From the NCBI RefSeq assembly GCF_016900355.1, contig NZ_JACJKA010000004.1:121715-185714 (forward strand): a DNA stretch of 64,000 nt, read 5' to 3'. Below are positions 9,836 through 18,371 of the stretch, piece after piece (positions within the stretch are counted from its first letter, which is position 1; every line of letters starts with the position of its first letter). Made by a program: the position numbers and the translations under genes. This DNA comes from Bacteroides mediterraneensis. GTDB lineage: Bacteria > Bacteroidota > Bacteroidia > Bacteroidales > Bacteroidaceae. The notes beneath the pieces were generated by a model. The model was not told the DNA's origin and did no database searches. It saw nothing but the letters and a program-made list of their open reading frames with translations.

Positions 9836-12274
9836 ATGCACATCCGTAAACTCTTTCTGCTCGCGGTGCTACTATGTAGCATCTGTCACCTTAGCGCACA
9901 ACGCCACGAACAGCTTTTAGAAACCGGTTGGAAATTCCATAAAGGAGAAGCTTCCGGAGCCGCCTCCATCGCTTTCGATGATACAAAATGGGAGTCAGTC
10001 CGTGTTCCTCACGATTGGGCTATCTTCGGACCGTTTGACCGGAATAACGACTTGCAAAATGTAGCCATTACACAAAATCTGGAAACACAGGCCTCGATAA
10101 AAACCGGCCGTACCGGCGGATTGCCTTACGTCGGTGTAGGCTGGTATCGTACGCACTTCGATGCAGACCCCGAGAAAAAAACAACCTTGATTTTCGATGG
10201 AGCCATGAGTGAGGCACATGTGTATGTCAATGGGCAAGAAGCCTGTTTCTGGCCATACGGCTACAATTCTTTCCATTGTGACGTGACTGAATTCCTACAT
10301 AAAGACGGGAAAGATAACGTACTGGCGGTACGTCTGGAAAACCGTCCTCAGTCTTCCCGCTGGTATCCGGGTGCCGGACTCTACCGGAATGTTCATCTGG
10401 TAACTACCGAAAAGGTACATGTACCTATATGGGGTACTCAAATCACCACTCCTCATGTGGCTACTGACTATGCATCCGTCTGCCTTCGCACCACACTGAA
10501 TAATGTGGGAAAAGAAAAAATTACCGTAGAAACAGATATCCTTTCTCCCGACGGACAGAAAGTAGCCAGCAAAAAGAACGAAGGACACATCAACCATGGC
10601 CAACCTTTTACACAAAACTTCATCGTGGAAAAGCCACAGCTATGGTCTCCGGAAACCCCTGTACTCTATCAGGCAGTCTCCAAAATCTATGTCGACGGGA
10701 AACTCACCGATACCTATACTACCCGTTTCGGTATCCGTTCCATTGAGTTCGTGGCCGACAAGGGCTTTTTCCTGAATGGAAAACACCGTAAGTTCCAAGG
10801 CGTATGCAACCACCACGATTTAGGTCCGCTGGGAGCAGCTATCAATGTTTCGGCCTTACGCCACCAACTTACCCTGTTGAAAGACATGGGATGCGATGCC
10901 ATCCGCACGGCCCACAACATGCCAGCCCCCGAACTGGTCAGCCTCTGTGACGAAATGGGCTTCATGATGATGATTGAACCGTTCGACGAATGGGACATCG
11001 CCAAATGCGACAACGGATACCACCGTTATTTCAACGAATGGGCCGAAAAAGACATGGTGAACATGCTGCATCAGTATCGCAACCACCCTTGTGTGGTAAT
11101 GTGGAGCATCGGGAACGAAGTACCCACCCAGTGCAGTGCCGAAGGCTATAAGGTGGCTAAATTCCTGCAAGACATCTGCCATCGCGAAGACCCTACCCGT
11201 CCGGTTACCTGCGGCATGGACCAAGTAAGTTGTGTGTTGAACAATGGATTTGCGGCCATGCTCGACATTCCAGGATTCAACTACCGGGCACATCGTTATG
11301 AAGAAGCTTATCAGCAATTACCTCAAAACCTGGTATTGGGTTCGGAAACTTCTTCTACCGTCAGTTCCCGCGGTGTATATAAATTCCCTGCCGAACGGAA
11401 AGCAGACGCCAAATATGATGACCATCAGTCGTCTTCCTACGACTTGGAATATTGTTCCTGGTCCAACATTCCCGACATCGACTTTGCCCAGGCAGATGAC
11501 CATAACTGGACACTGGGACAATTTGTATGGACCGGCTTCGATTACCTGGGTGAACCCAGCCCGTACGACACCAATGCATGGCCTAACCACAGCTCCATGT
11601 TCGGCATCATCGACCTGGCCTCTCTTCCGAAAGACCGTTATTACCTGTACCGCAGTGTATGGAACAAGCAGGCAGAAACCCTGCATATTCTCCCGCACTG
11701 GAACTGGGAAGGACGAGAAGGACAAGAAGTGCCCGTCTTTGTGTATACCAACTATCCGACGGCTGAACTTTTCATCAATGGAAAGAGCTACGGAAAACAG
11801 ACAAAAAACAACCAAACAGTAGAAAACCGCTACCGCCTGATGTGGCCGCACGCCATTTACGAACCAGGGGAGGTAAAAGTTGTGGCATACGATGCAGCGG
11901 GTACGGCCAAAGCAGAAAAGACAATCCGCACAGCCGGAAAGCCGCATCACATTGAACTGGTTCCTGCACAGCAATCGCTGAAAGCCGACGGAAAAGACTT
12001 GGCTTACGTAACCGTACGCATTGTAGACAAAGACGGCAACCTCTGCCCCACCGACATGCGTCTGGTGAAATTCCACGTAACAGGAGCCGGAAGCTACAAA
12101 GCCTCAGCCAACGGCGACCCTACCTGTCTGGATTTGTTCCACCTGCCTCAGATGCATGCCTTCAACGGAATGCTGACCGCCATCGTACAGGGTGGAGAAG
12201 AAAAAGGTCTGCTTGAACTACAAGTTTCTGCCAAAGGCATCAAAGCCGGAAAGATCCAGATTGAAGTGAAATAA
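9836..12274 (+). CDS. GH2 beta-galactosidase-like enzyme, exported
   Basis: 812 residues with signal peptide MHIRKLFLLAVLLCSICHLSAQ. Domain order: GH2 sugar-binding jelly roll (about 25-200), Ig-like domain, catalytic barrel (about 305-600), then DUF4982 (around 640-690, FVYTNYPTAELFINGKSYG) and a C-terminal Ig-like domain (AYVTVRIVDKDG). The acid/base Glu is in MWSIGNEVPT near residue 427 and the nucleophile in VLGSETSST near residue 503. FEWDIAK-type and RTAHNMPAP motifs agree with the Bacteroides GH2/DUF4982 group. Members of this group act as exo-beta-galactosidases or related exo-enzymes, so the precise sugar is uncertain. It is a single-gene unit with its own -7 box and a strong terminator. 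No SusC/SusD pair is adjacent. Confidence 0.88.
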   Translation: MHIRKLFLLAVLLCSICHLSAQRHEQLLETGWKFHKGEASGAASIAFDDTKWESVRVPHDWAIFGPFDRNNDLQNVAITQNLETQASIKTGRTGGLPYVGVGWYRTHFDADPEKKTTLIFDGAMSEAHVYVNGQEACFWPYGYNSFHCDVTEFLHKDGKDNVLAVRLENRPQSSRWYPGAGLYRNVHLVTTEKVHVPIWGTQITTPHVATDYASVCLRTTLNNVGKEKITVETDILSPDGQKVASKKNEGHINHGQPFTQNFIVEKPQLWSPETPVLYQAVSKIYVDGKLTDTYTTRFGIRSIEFVADKGFFLNGKHRKFQGVCNHHDLGPLGAAINVSALRHQLTLLKDMGCDAIRTAHNMPAPELVSLCDEMGFMMMIEPFDEWDIAKCDNGYHRYFNEWAEKDMVNMLHQYRNHPCVVMWSIGNEVPTQCSAEGYKVAKFLQDICHREDPTRPVTCGMDQVSCVLNNGFAAMLDIPGFNYRAHRYEEAYQQLPQNLVLGSETSSTVSSRGVYKFPAERKADAKYDDHQSSSYDLEYCSWSNIPDIDFAQADDHNWTLGQFVWTGFDYLGEPSPYDTNAWPNHSSMFGIIDLASLPKDRYYLYRSVWNKQAETLHILPHWNWEGREGQEVPVFVYTNYPTAELFINGKSYGKQTKNNQTVENRYRLMWPHAIYEPGEVKVVAYDAAGTAKAEKTIRTAGKPHHIELVPAQQSLKADGKDLAYVTVRIVDKDGNLCPTDMRLVKFHVTGAGSYKASANGDPTCLDLFHLPQMHAFNGMLTAIVQGGEEKGLLELQVSAKGIKAGKIQIEVK

Positions 12275-12300
12275 CGCAGAAAGAGTTTTACCAATACACC

Positions 12301-12340
12301 AAAGCCCCGTATCCGCCGAAGCAGACACGGGGCTTTTTTA
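12301..12340 (+). terminator. Intrinsic terminator of the GH2 gene
   Basis: AAAGCCCCGT and ACGGGGCTTT form a 10-bp stem with a 16-nt loop followed by TTTAT. It lies between convergent genes. Confidence 0.88.
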
Positions 12341-12361
12341 TCAAACAATAAATTATCTTTT

Positions 12362-13858
12362 TTATTTCTGGAAATCTGCCCAGTTAGTCAAGCGCATGTC
12401 ACCCTTGTCCAAAAAGACCTGATGCATGCCCAAAGCCGCCGACAGACTGTGACAAGTCTGACCTTTCGTAGAAATCTTCAAATAATCCCAAAGCAATTGT
12501 TTATAATCCGGGTGTGCACAGTGTTCAATCACAGCCTCTGCACGTTCCATCGGGCTCTTACCACGCAAGTCGGCAATACCCTGCTCGGTGATAATGACAT
12601 TCACAGAGTGTTCGCTGTGGTCCAGATGCGATACCATCGGTACGATGGAACTGATACACCCACCTTTCGCCGTCGACGGACAAGAGAAAATAGAGATATA
12701 GGCACTGCGGGTAAAGTCACCGGAACCACCGATACCGTTCATCATCTTGGTACCGCAGATATGGGTAGAGTTCACATTGCCATAAATATCCGCTTCAATG
12801 GCTGTATTCATGGAAATGACCCCGATACGACGGACCACTTCCGGACAGTTGGAAATTTCCGACGGACGCAACACCAGCTTGTGGCGGAAAAAGTCCATGT
12901 TATCATAGATATCCTGCAAGCAGTCGTTCGTCACGCTCAGCGAACAGGTGCTGCCAAACTTGATGCGCCCTTCTTTAATCAAGGTGATAACCGCGTTCTG
13001 GATTACCTCCGTATACATTTCAAACGGAGGAATGCTGGAATCCTTTCCCAAAGCACTTAACACCGCATTGGCGATGTTTCCCACCCCTGACTGCAACGGA
13101 AGGAAGGTAGAAGGGATAATACCCTTACGCATGTCAGATGCCAGAAACTCCGCCACATTCTGCCCGATCTTATCTGTCACCGGATCGGAAGCATGGAAAC
13201 CACGGGCCTCATCCGGCATGTTCGTTTCTACAATCCCCACAATTTTGGAAGGGTCTACCTGAATATAAGGAAGACCGATACGGTCGCTCGGACGCACAAT
13301 CGGAATCGGCCGACGGTAAGGCGGACGTTCCATCTCATACAAATCGTGCATACCAATCAAACGCTTGCTATGAGCTGCATTCAATTCCACAATCACTTTG
13401 TCGGCCAGTCGGGCAATGGTCGGTGAAATACCCACTCCGGCTGTCAAGTAAATACGCCCGTCTTCCGTAATCTCGCAGGCTTCGATGATGGCCACACTGA
13501 CATGCCCCAGGAAACCGGAGCGCAAACGCTGTGCGACTTGTGACAGATGGATATCCGTATAATTGATTTCACCGTTGTTCACCGCTTTGCGGAAATCTGC
13601 ATTTGTAGTATAGGGAGCACGGAATTTAATGGCATGTGCCCGGCTCAGTGCCCCATCACAGGAATCTCCTGTAGAGGCCCCGGTAATCACACCAATCTGA
13701 AAGGCTTCACCCCTTGCATGTTTTTCCTCTGCTATTTTTGCCAACTCTGCGGTTACCGCTTTCGGACTTCCTGCAGGGGTAAAACCACTCAATCCGACTA
13801 TATCCCCATCCTTGATGTAGCTGGCAGCCTCGGCTGCCGTAATAAAGTTAAAGCTCAT
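12362..13858 (-). CDS. Acetyl-CoA hydrolase/transferase family (probable succinyl-CoA:acetate CoA-transferase)
   Basis: 498 residues, full length for the family. It has two related Rossmann-like CoA-transferase halves. The N-terminal half contains VGLSGFTPAGSPK and the GASTG loop. The C-terminal half contains GGSGDFTRSAY and the signature ITEQGIADLRGK with the conserved Glu-Gln-Gly. Relatives swap CoA between succinyl-CoA and acetate, or hydrolyse acetyl-CoA. In an anaerobe making succinate and acetate, a CoA-transferase linking the two pools is the likely role. The substrate pair cannot be read from sequence. It follows the small membrane-protein gene by 49 bp on the same strand and may share its promoter. 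Confidence 0.88.
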   Translation of the reverse strand: MSFNFITAAEAASYIKDGDIVGLSGFTPAGSPKAVTAELAKIAEEKHARGEAFQIGVITGASTGDSCDGALSRAHAIKFRAPYTTNADFRKAVNNGEINYTDIHLSQVAQRLRSGFLGHVSVAIIEACEITEDGRIYLTAGVGISPTIARLADKVIVELNAAHSKRLIGMHDLYEMERPPYRRPIPIVRPSDRIGLPYIQVDPSKIVGIVETNMPDEARGFHASDPVTDKIGQNVAEFLASDMRKGIIPSTFLPLQSGVGNIANAVLSALGKDSSIPPFEMYTEVIQNAVITLIKEGRIKFGSTCSLSVTNDCLQDIYDNMDFFRHKLVLRPSEISNCPEVVRRIGVISMNTAIEADIYGNVNSTHICGTKMMNGIGGSGDFTRSAYISIFSCPSTAKGGCISSIVPMVSHLDHSEHSVNVIITEQGIADLRGKSPMERAEAVIEHCAHPDYKQLLWDYLKISTKGQTCHSLSAALGMHQVFLDKGDMRLTNWADFQK

Positions 13859-13907
13859 AGTATCAAGTGTTTTTTATGTGATAGAATTAAGTATAAAAGT
13901 TAGTTTC

Positions 13908-14285
13908 TCAATCGTATTTCCGACGGAATATTTCGGAGTAAATGAATGCCCTCCGGGCATCCGAAGGAGTACGGAAAGCATATTCCGAAAGTTTTTCTTC
14001 TGAAGCCTTCACCGGGCCGGGAACCCGCTTTTCTTTTCCTTCTTTCCTCGCCGGCCTTTCTTGTCTTACAGAGTGTTTCGCTTTCCCCACTTCCGGCGAA
14101 GGGGTCATCTGCACTTCCACAGCCATCGGTTCCCCCTCGTCTTCCTTGTCCACTGGAAAGGAATCGGCTGGAACGGACTTTCTCACCACCCTCCGGCGAA
14201 TCGTCTGAGGCCGATTCTTCCGTGCAGCCTTAAAAACTCCCAAGCCTATTACTACCAGAAAGATAAGAATCTGAAACACATCCAT
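13908..14285 (-). CDS. Hypothetical single-span membrane protein
   Basis: 125 residues, not recognised. Residues 3-19 (VFQILIFLVVIGLGVF) form one membrane segment. The rest is a basic and acidic low-complexity linker rich in Lys, Arg, Glu and Pro, followed by a short C-terminal module (YAFRTPSDARRAFIYSEIF) that looks folded and is the likely functional end. The topology would place the tail in the cytoplasm. A minus-strand -7 box TATCTTTG lies at 14318-14311, about 25 bp before the ATG, so the gene is expressed and probably leads a two-gene unit with the CoA-transferase. No function can be assigned. Confidence 0.7.
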   Translation of the reverse strand: MDVFQILIFLVVIGLGVFKAARKNRPQTIRRRVVRKSVPADSFPVDKEDEGEPMAVEVQMTPSPEVGKAKHSVRQERPARKEGKEKRVPGPVKASEEKLSEYAFRTPSDARRAFIYSEIFRRKYD

Positions 14286-14371
14286 AAATATTAAGTGTTA
14301 AGGTTTTCTTCAAAGATACGAATAAAATCTATATATCCTACCCTTTTCATGGAAGTTAACCAAGAAACAGG

Positions 14372-14379
14372 TATCTTTG
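14372..14379 (+). promoter_or_regulatory. miaB promoter -7 box
   Basis: Perfect TATCTTTG 28 bp before the miaB start, divergent from a TATCTTTG on the minus strand at 14318-14311. The -33 elements are unclear. Confidence 0.7.
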
Positions 14380-14407
14380 CAGGCAAATTTTTAAATAAAA
14401 GAACTCT

Positions 14408-15781
14408 ATGACAAAAGAAACCACAGGAGCAGACTTTAAATCTGCAACTGAAAACGAAAACAAGAAGTTGTTTATCGAAACGTACGGATGCCAGATGAAT
14501 GTGGCCGACAGTGAAGTAGTGGCCTCGATCATGCAAATGGCCGGCTATACCCCGTGTGACAACCTGGAAGAGGCGGATGCCGTGTTTATGAACACCTGTT
14601 CCATCCGCGACAATGCGGAACAGAAGATTCTGAACCGCCTGGAATATTTCCACTCCCTTCGCAAGAAACGCAAGCACCTGATTGTGGGTGTATTGGGATG
14701 CATGGCCGAACGAGTAAAAAATGACCTGATTGAAAAGCATCACGTCGACCTAGTGGCCGGACCGGATTCCTATCTGACATTGCCCGACCTGATCGGTGCA
14801 GTCGAAGCGGGAGAAAAAGCCATCAACGTAGAACTGTCTACCACCGAGACTTACCGCGATGTCATTCCTTCGCGTATCTGCGGCAACCACATTTCAGGCT
14901 TTGTGTCCATCATGCGCGGATGCAACAATTTCTGCCACTACTGCATCGTGCCTTACACCCGCGGACGCGAACGCAGCCGCGACGTGGAAAGTATCCTGAA
15001 CGAAGTGCGCGACCTGCAACGGAAAGGTTACAAGGAAGTGACCTTGCTGGGCCAGAACGTCAACTCCTACCGTTTTGAAAAAGATGGTGAAACGGTGACC
15101 TTCCCCATGCTGCTCCGTATAGTAGCTGAGGCTGTACCCGACATGCGCGTACGCTTCACGACTTCCCACCCGAAAGACATGAGCGACGAGACCCTGCATG
15201 TCATTGCGGAAGTGCCCAATGTGTGCAAGCACATCCACCTGCCCGTGCAGAGCGGAAGTTCACGCATCCTGAAACTGATGAACCGTAAATATACCCGCGA
15301 ATGGTACCTGGAAAGAGTGGCTGCCATCCGGAGAATCATCCCCGACTGCGGACTCAGCACCGACATTTTCTCCGGCTTCCATTCCGAAACGGAAGAAGAC
15401 CATCAAATGTCCCTCTCGCTGATGCGGGAATGTGCCTACGATTCGGCCTTTATGTTCAAGTATTCTGAACGTCCGGGCACCTACGCATCCAAGCATCTCC
15501 CCGACGACGTACCGGAAGAAATCAAAATCCGCCGTTTGAACGAGCTGATTGAGTTGCAGAACCAACTTTCGGCTGAAAGCAATGCCAAAGACGTAGGAAA
15601 GACCTTTGAAGTATTGGTGGAAGGCGTATCCAAACGCTCCAAAGAACAACTCTTCGGTCGTACAGAGCAGAATAAAGTGGTGGTATTCGACCGTGGCAAC
15701 CACCGAATTGGCGATTTTGTGAACGTCAAGATAACCGAATCCAGTTCGGCTACCCTCAAAGGAATAGAAGTGACCGAATAA
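14408..15781 (+). CDS. miaB: tRNA-2-methylthio-N6-dimethylallyladenosine synthase MiaB
   Basis: 457 residues. Radical-SAM methylthiotransferase that adds a methylthio group to i6A37 in tRNAs reading UNN codons. The N-terminal UPF0004 domain holds the three cysteines of the auxiliary Fe-S cluster (YGCQMN, NTCSIRDNAEQK, LGCMAER). The radical-SAM cluster is CNNFCHYCIVPYTRGRERSR with the CxxxCxxC spacing. VQSGSSRILKLMNRKY and TDIFSGFHSETEEDH are MiaB-type. The last 65 residues form the TRAM RNA-binding domain. All key residues are present. It is monocistronic; the first 22-bp palindromic array begins 45 bp after the stop. Confidence 0.96.
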   Translation: MTKETTGADFKSATENENKKLFIETYGCQMNVADSEVVASIMQMAGYTPCDNLEEADAVFMNTCSIRDNAEQKILNRLEYFHSLRKKRKHLIVGVLGCMAERVKNDLIEKHHVDLVAGPDSYLTLPDLIGAVEAGEKAINVELSTTETYRDVIPSRICGNHISGFVSIMRGCNNFCHYCIVPYTRGRERSRDVESILNEVRDLQRKGYKEVTLLGQNVNSYRFEKDGETVTFPMLLRIVAEAVPDMRVRFTTSHPKDMSDETLHVIAEVPNVCKHIHLPVQSGSSRILKLMNRKYTREWYLERVAAIRRIIPDCGLSTDIFSGFHSETEEDHQMSLSLMRECAYDSAFMFKYSERPGTYASKHLPDDVPEEIKIRRLNELIELQNQLSAESNAKDVGKTFEVLVEGVSKRSKEQLFGRTEQNKVVVFDRGNHRIGDFVNVKITESSSATLKGIEVTE

Positions 15782-15825
15782 TATTCCGGGAAATCACAAA
15801 GAAATAAAGTGAGAATTTCCCGACA

Positions 15826-15923
15826 TTTTTTACGTTTCCCGTTCGGAAAACGTACGTTTCTCCACGCGGAAACGTATGTTTCTCGGACGGGAAACCTACG
15901 TTTTCGCACCGGGAAACATAAAA
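15826..15923. repeat. 4 x 22-bp palindromic array, copy 1
   Basis: Four consecutive 22-bp periods run from TA at 15831 to TA at 15919, a span of exactly 88 bp. Each period has the form TA-Y-GTTTCyC, a 4-nt centre, GGAAAC-N. The four centres here are GTTC, CACG, GGAC and CACC. The units straddling each TA are near-palindromes (AAACGTACGTTT). The element starts in a T tract and ends in an A tract. It lies between the convergent miaB and pspC genes. The same design recurs at 38.5, 52.6 and 62.5 kb. Confidence 0.9.
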
Positions 15924-15966
15924 CATACGCGCACGTTTTCCCTTTTATAGAAGTGCGTTTCCTAAT

Positions 15967-16167
15967 TTAGTCAGTATCCCTTCCGGCTTCCGGCATAATC
16001 AGCCACAGAATCAGGTAGACAATTCCTCCCGAAAAGGCAGTAAAGAAAGTAGCCAGCACATACACAATGCGTACCAGTGTAATATCCCAGTTAAAATAAT
16101 CTGCTATACCGGCACAAACCCCTCCTATCATGCGGTTATTCGACCGTGTCAATCGTTTCTTGTTCAT
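15967..16167 (-). CDS. PspC domain protein
   Basis: 66 residues made up of one PspC domain. The conserved RMIGGVCAGIADYFNWD segment (about 12-28) leads into a hydrophobic span (about 33-60), ending in a short polar tail. In Proteobacteria PspC takes part in membrane-stress sensing. Stand-alone PspC proteins in Bacteroidetes have no defined partner, and no pspA or pspB is adjacent. The start at 16167 is preceded by an A/T-rich leader divergent from the methyltransferase gene. Confidence 0.85.
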   Translation of the reverse strand: MNKKRLTRSNNRMIGGVCAGIADYFNWDITLVRIVYVLATFFTAFSGGIVYLILWLIMPEAGRDTD

Positions 16168-16307
16168 ATTTATTTTGCAAAGTGTCTATTAATGGCAGCT
16201 AAGATACAAAAAACAAACAGAAAGCAGTCTAATACTCTTAAAAACTTTTAAAGAAAGTCGTGCTATAGGCTTTTTATTTGTTATTTTGCAGCAAATTAGG
16301 GAATGAA

Positions 16308-17204
16308 GTGAATACACTAAAAATAGATAAATGTCCACTCTGTGGAGAAAGCCATTTTGAGGAGGTAATGACATGTACGGACCACTATGCTTCCGGTGAG
16401 CCTTTTACCATCTGCCGTTGCACTCACTGCGGTTTTCAGTTCACACAATCTGCTCCCGTAGAGGCAGAAATAGGACGCTATTATGAAAGCCCGGACTATA
16501 TTTCACACAGTGATACACATAAAGGACTGATGAACCGTGTCTATCATTGGGTGCGACGTTTCATGCTTGCCCGCAAAGCCCGCCTGATCAAACATAATTC
16601 AGGGCTCAGCCGGGGTACGTTACTGGACATCGGTACCGGAACAGGCTATTTTCCTCATTTCATGCAAGAGAGAGAATGGCGTGTGTCGGCCATCGAGAAA
16701 AGCCCGCAGGCCCGTCAGTTTGCCAAGACGCATTTTGCACTCGATGTCAACCAGCCGGAGGCCCTGACAGACTATCCGGAGAAATCGTTCGACGTTATTA
16801 CACTGTGGCATGTCATGGAACACCTGGAACACCTGAATGACACGTGGGAAACGCTCAGCCGTATTCTCAAGGACCGTGGTATTCTGGTCATTGCCGTCCC
16901 CAACCCTACTTCTTTCGACGCGAAAAAATACAAGGATATGTGGGCGGCCTACGATGTGCCCCGCCATTTGTGGCACTTCACGCCCTCGGCCATGCAACAG
17001 TTCGGAGCCAAACATAATTTCATTCTGAGCGAACGGCATCCGATGCCTTTTGATGCGTTCTACGTGTCCATGCTGAGCGAAAAATACCGGAAGTCTTCCA
17101 TTCCTTTCCTGAAAGGATTATGGTCGGGAACGGAGGCTTGGTTCGTTTCACTGGCTAAAAAAGAAAGAAGCAGTTCGATGATTTATGTATTCAGAAAAAA
17201 ATAA
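16308..17204 (+). CDS. Class I SAM-dependent methyltransferase with N-terminal zinc-ribbon-like motif
   Basis: I prefer the GTG at 16308 (VNTLKIDKCPLCGE) because an AGGGA lies just upstream and the longer TTG frame starts in a promoter-like stretch. This gives 298 residues. Two CxxC pairs (CPLC near residue 9 and CTHC near 38) look like a zinc ribbon. The SAM-binding motif I is LLDIGTGTGYFPHFM (about 107-121), and LWHVMEHLEHL marks motif IV of the Methyltransf_23 group. A basic C-terminal region follows. The substrate is unknown; relatives act on small molecules, lipids or glycans. It precedes ftsX by 6 bp and is probably co-transcribed with the ftsX-folK run. Confidence 0.85.
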   Translation: MNTLKIDKCPLCGESHFEEVMTCTDHYASGEPFTICRCTHCGFQFTQSAPVEAEIGRYYESPDYISHSDTHKGLMNRVYHWVRRFMLARKARLIKHNSGLSRGTLLDIGTGTGYFPHFMQEREWRVSAIEKSPQARQFAKTHFALDVNQPEALTDYPEKSFDVITLWHVMEHLEHLNDTWETLSRILKDRGILVIAVPNPTSFDAKKYKDMWAAYDVPRHLWHFTPSAMQQFGAKHNFILSERHPMPFDAFYVSMLSEKYRKSSIPFLKGLWSGTEAWFVSLAKKERSSSMIYVFRKK

Positions 17205-17210
17205 GTCGTT

Positions 17211-18080
17211 ATGAGTCACAAGTCGGGTACACTTTTTGACATGCAATTCATTACCTCCTGCATCAGTACCATGCTGGTATTGCTGCTCTTGGGGATGGTG
17301 GTCTTCTTCGTCATGACCGCCAACAACCTGTCTGTGTACGTGCGTGAAAACATCAACTTTTCGGTCCTGCTGAACGATGACATGAAAGAAACCGACGCCA
17401 TCCGTTTCCAAAAACAGCTGGAATCGGAGCCTTTCGTGAAACAAGCGGTGTATATCTCCAAGGCACAGGCGCTGAAAGAACAGACCGAAGCCATGGGAAC
17501 AGACCCGGCCGAATTCTTAGGCTACAACCCATTTACTGCCTCGATTGAAATCAAACTGAATGCAGCATATGCCAATACGGACAGTATCCAATGGATACAG
17601 GAGAAGCTGCTGGAAAACAAACAGGTGATAGAAATCAATTATCCACAGGACTTGATTGACACGATCAATCAGAACATCCGAAAAATCAGCCTGTTCCTAC
17701 TGGGATTGGCCGCCTTGCTCACTCTGATTTCATTTGCCCTGATCAACAATACCATCCGGCTCACCATCTACTCCAAACGTTTCCTGATTCACACCATGAA
17801 ACTGGTAGGAGCCAGCTGGGGCTTCATCCGCCGCCCGTTCATTGCCCGGAACATAGGAATTGGCATCCTTGCAGCGGCCATCGCCAATGCCTTGCTGATC
17901 AGCATGGCCTACATGATGGTGAATTACGAGCCGGGACTGCTCGAATTGATTACTCCGAAAGTCATGCTTTATGTCATGGGTTCCGTATTCATATCCGGCA
18001 TCCTAATCACCACATTATGCGCTTACATCTCCATCAACAAATACTTGCGGATGAAAGCGGGAGAATTATATAGTCTTTAA
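17211..18080 (+). CDS. ftsX: Cell-division ABC transporter permease FtsX
   Basis: 289 residues with the FtsX plan: a cytoplasmic stub, TM1 (about 18-38), a periplasmic domain of about 120 residues, then three more membrane segments (about 158-180, 212-235, 250-275). The conserved block before TM3 is LIHTMKLVGASWGFIRRPF. FtsX pairs with the ATPase FtsE to gate peptidoglycan hydrolases at the septum. ftsE is not adjacent here, which is usual for Bacteroidetes. The gene starts a run of closely spaced genes through folK. Confidence 0.92.
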   Translation: MSHKSGTLFDMQFITSCISTMLVLLLLGMVVFFVMTANNLSVYVRENINFSVLLNDDMKETDAIRFQKQLESEPFVKQAVYISKAQALKEQTEAMGTDPAEFLGYNPFTASIEIKLNAAYANTDSIQWIQEKLLENKQVIEINYPQDLIDTINQNIRKISLFLLGLAALLTLISFALINNTIRLTIYSKRFLIHTMKLVGASWGFIRRPFIARNIGIGILAAAIANALLISMAYMMVNYEPGLLELITPKVMLYVMGSVFISGILITTLCAYISINKYLRMKAGELYSL

Positions 18081-18113
18081 TATCAACTAATAATAAATAG
18101 ATAACGAATCGTT

Positions 18114-18371
18114 ATGGATAAAAAAAATTTTGCCTTCGATAAAACCAACTTCATCCTTTTGGCAATAGGGATGGTAGTGATTATTCTGGGTTTTATCTTG
18201 ATGAGCGGTCCGGGTTCTACGGAAACCACTTTTGAACCGGACATTTTCAGCGTACGCCGCATCAAAGTAGCCCCGCTTGTCTGCTTTGTAGGTTTCATTT
18301 TCATGATCTACGGCATTTTGCGCAAACCCAAAGACAATGAAAGAACCACTAAAGAAGAGGAAAAACTATAA
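18114..18371 (+). CDS. DUF3098 family membrane protein
   Basis: 85 residues with two hydrophobic spans (about 11-30 and 49-68) separated by FEPDIFSVRRIKVAP, which is the DUF3098 signature. The tail is highly charged. The family is confined to Bacteroidetes and sits between ftsX and uppP, suggesting an envelope role; the function is unknown. Its stop overlaps the uppP start by one base (TAATG), so translation is coupled. Confidence 0.88.
   Translation: MDKKNFAFDKTNFILLAIGMVVIILGFILMSGPGSTETTFEPDIFSVRRIKVAPLVCFVGFIFMIYGILRKPKDNERTTKEEEKL

Noticed and set aside
841..12274. Polysaccharide utilisation locus covering the three glycosidase genes
   Set aside because: No SusC/SusD pair, hybrid two-component system or ECF sigma/anti-sigma pair is present, and the GH2 at 9836 is divergent and separately terminated.
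12948..13470. Several plus-strand open frames opposite the CoA-transferase gene
   Set aside because: They overlap each other in different frames, match no family and lie antisense to a complete conserved gene.
15826..15923. CRISPR array interpretation of the 22-bp periodic elements
   Set aside because: The variable parts are only 4 nt, there are always four periods, no cas genes are near, and the units are palindromic with symmetric ends.
16278..16307. TTG start ten codons upstream for the methyltransferase
   Set aside because: The stretch resembles a promoter (TTATTTTGC) and the GTG at 16308 has an AGGGA upstream.
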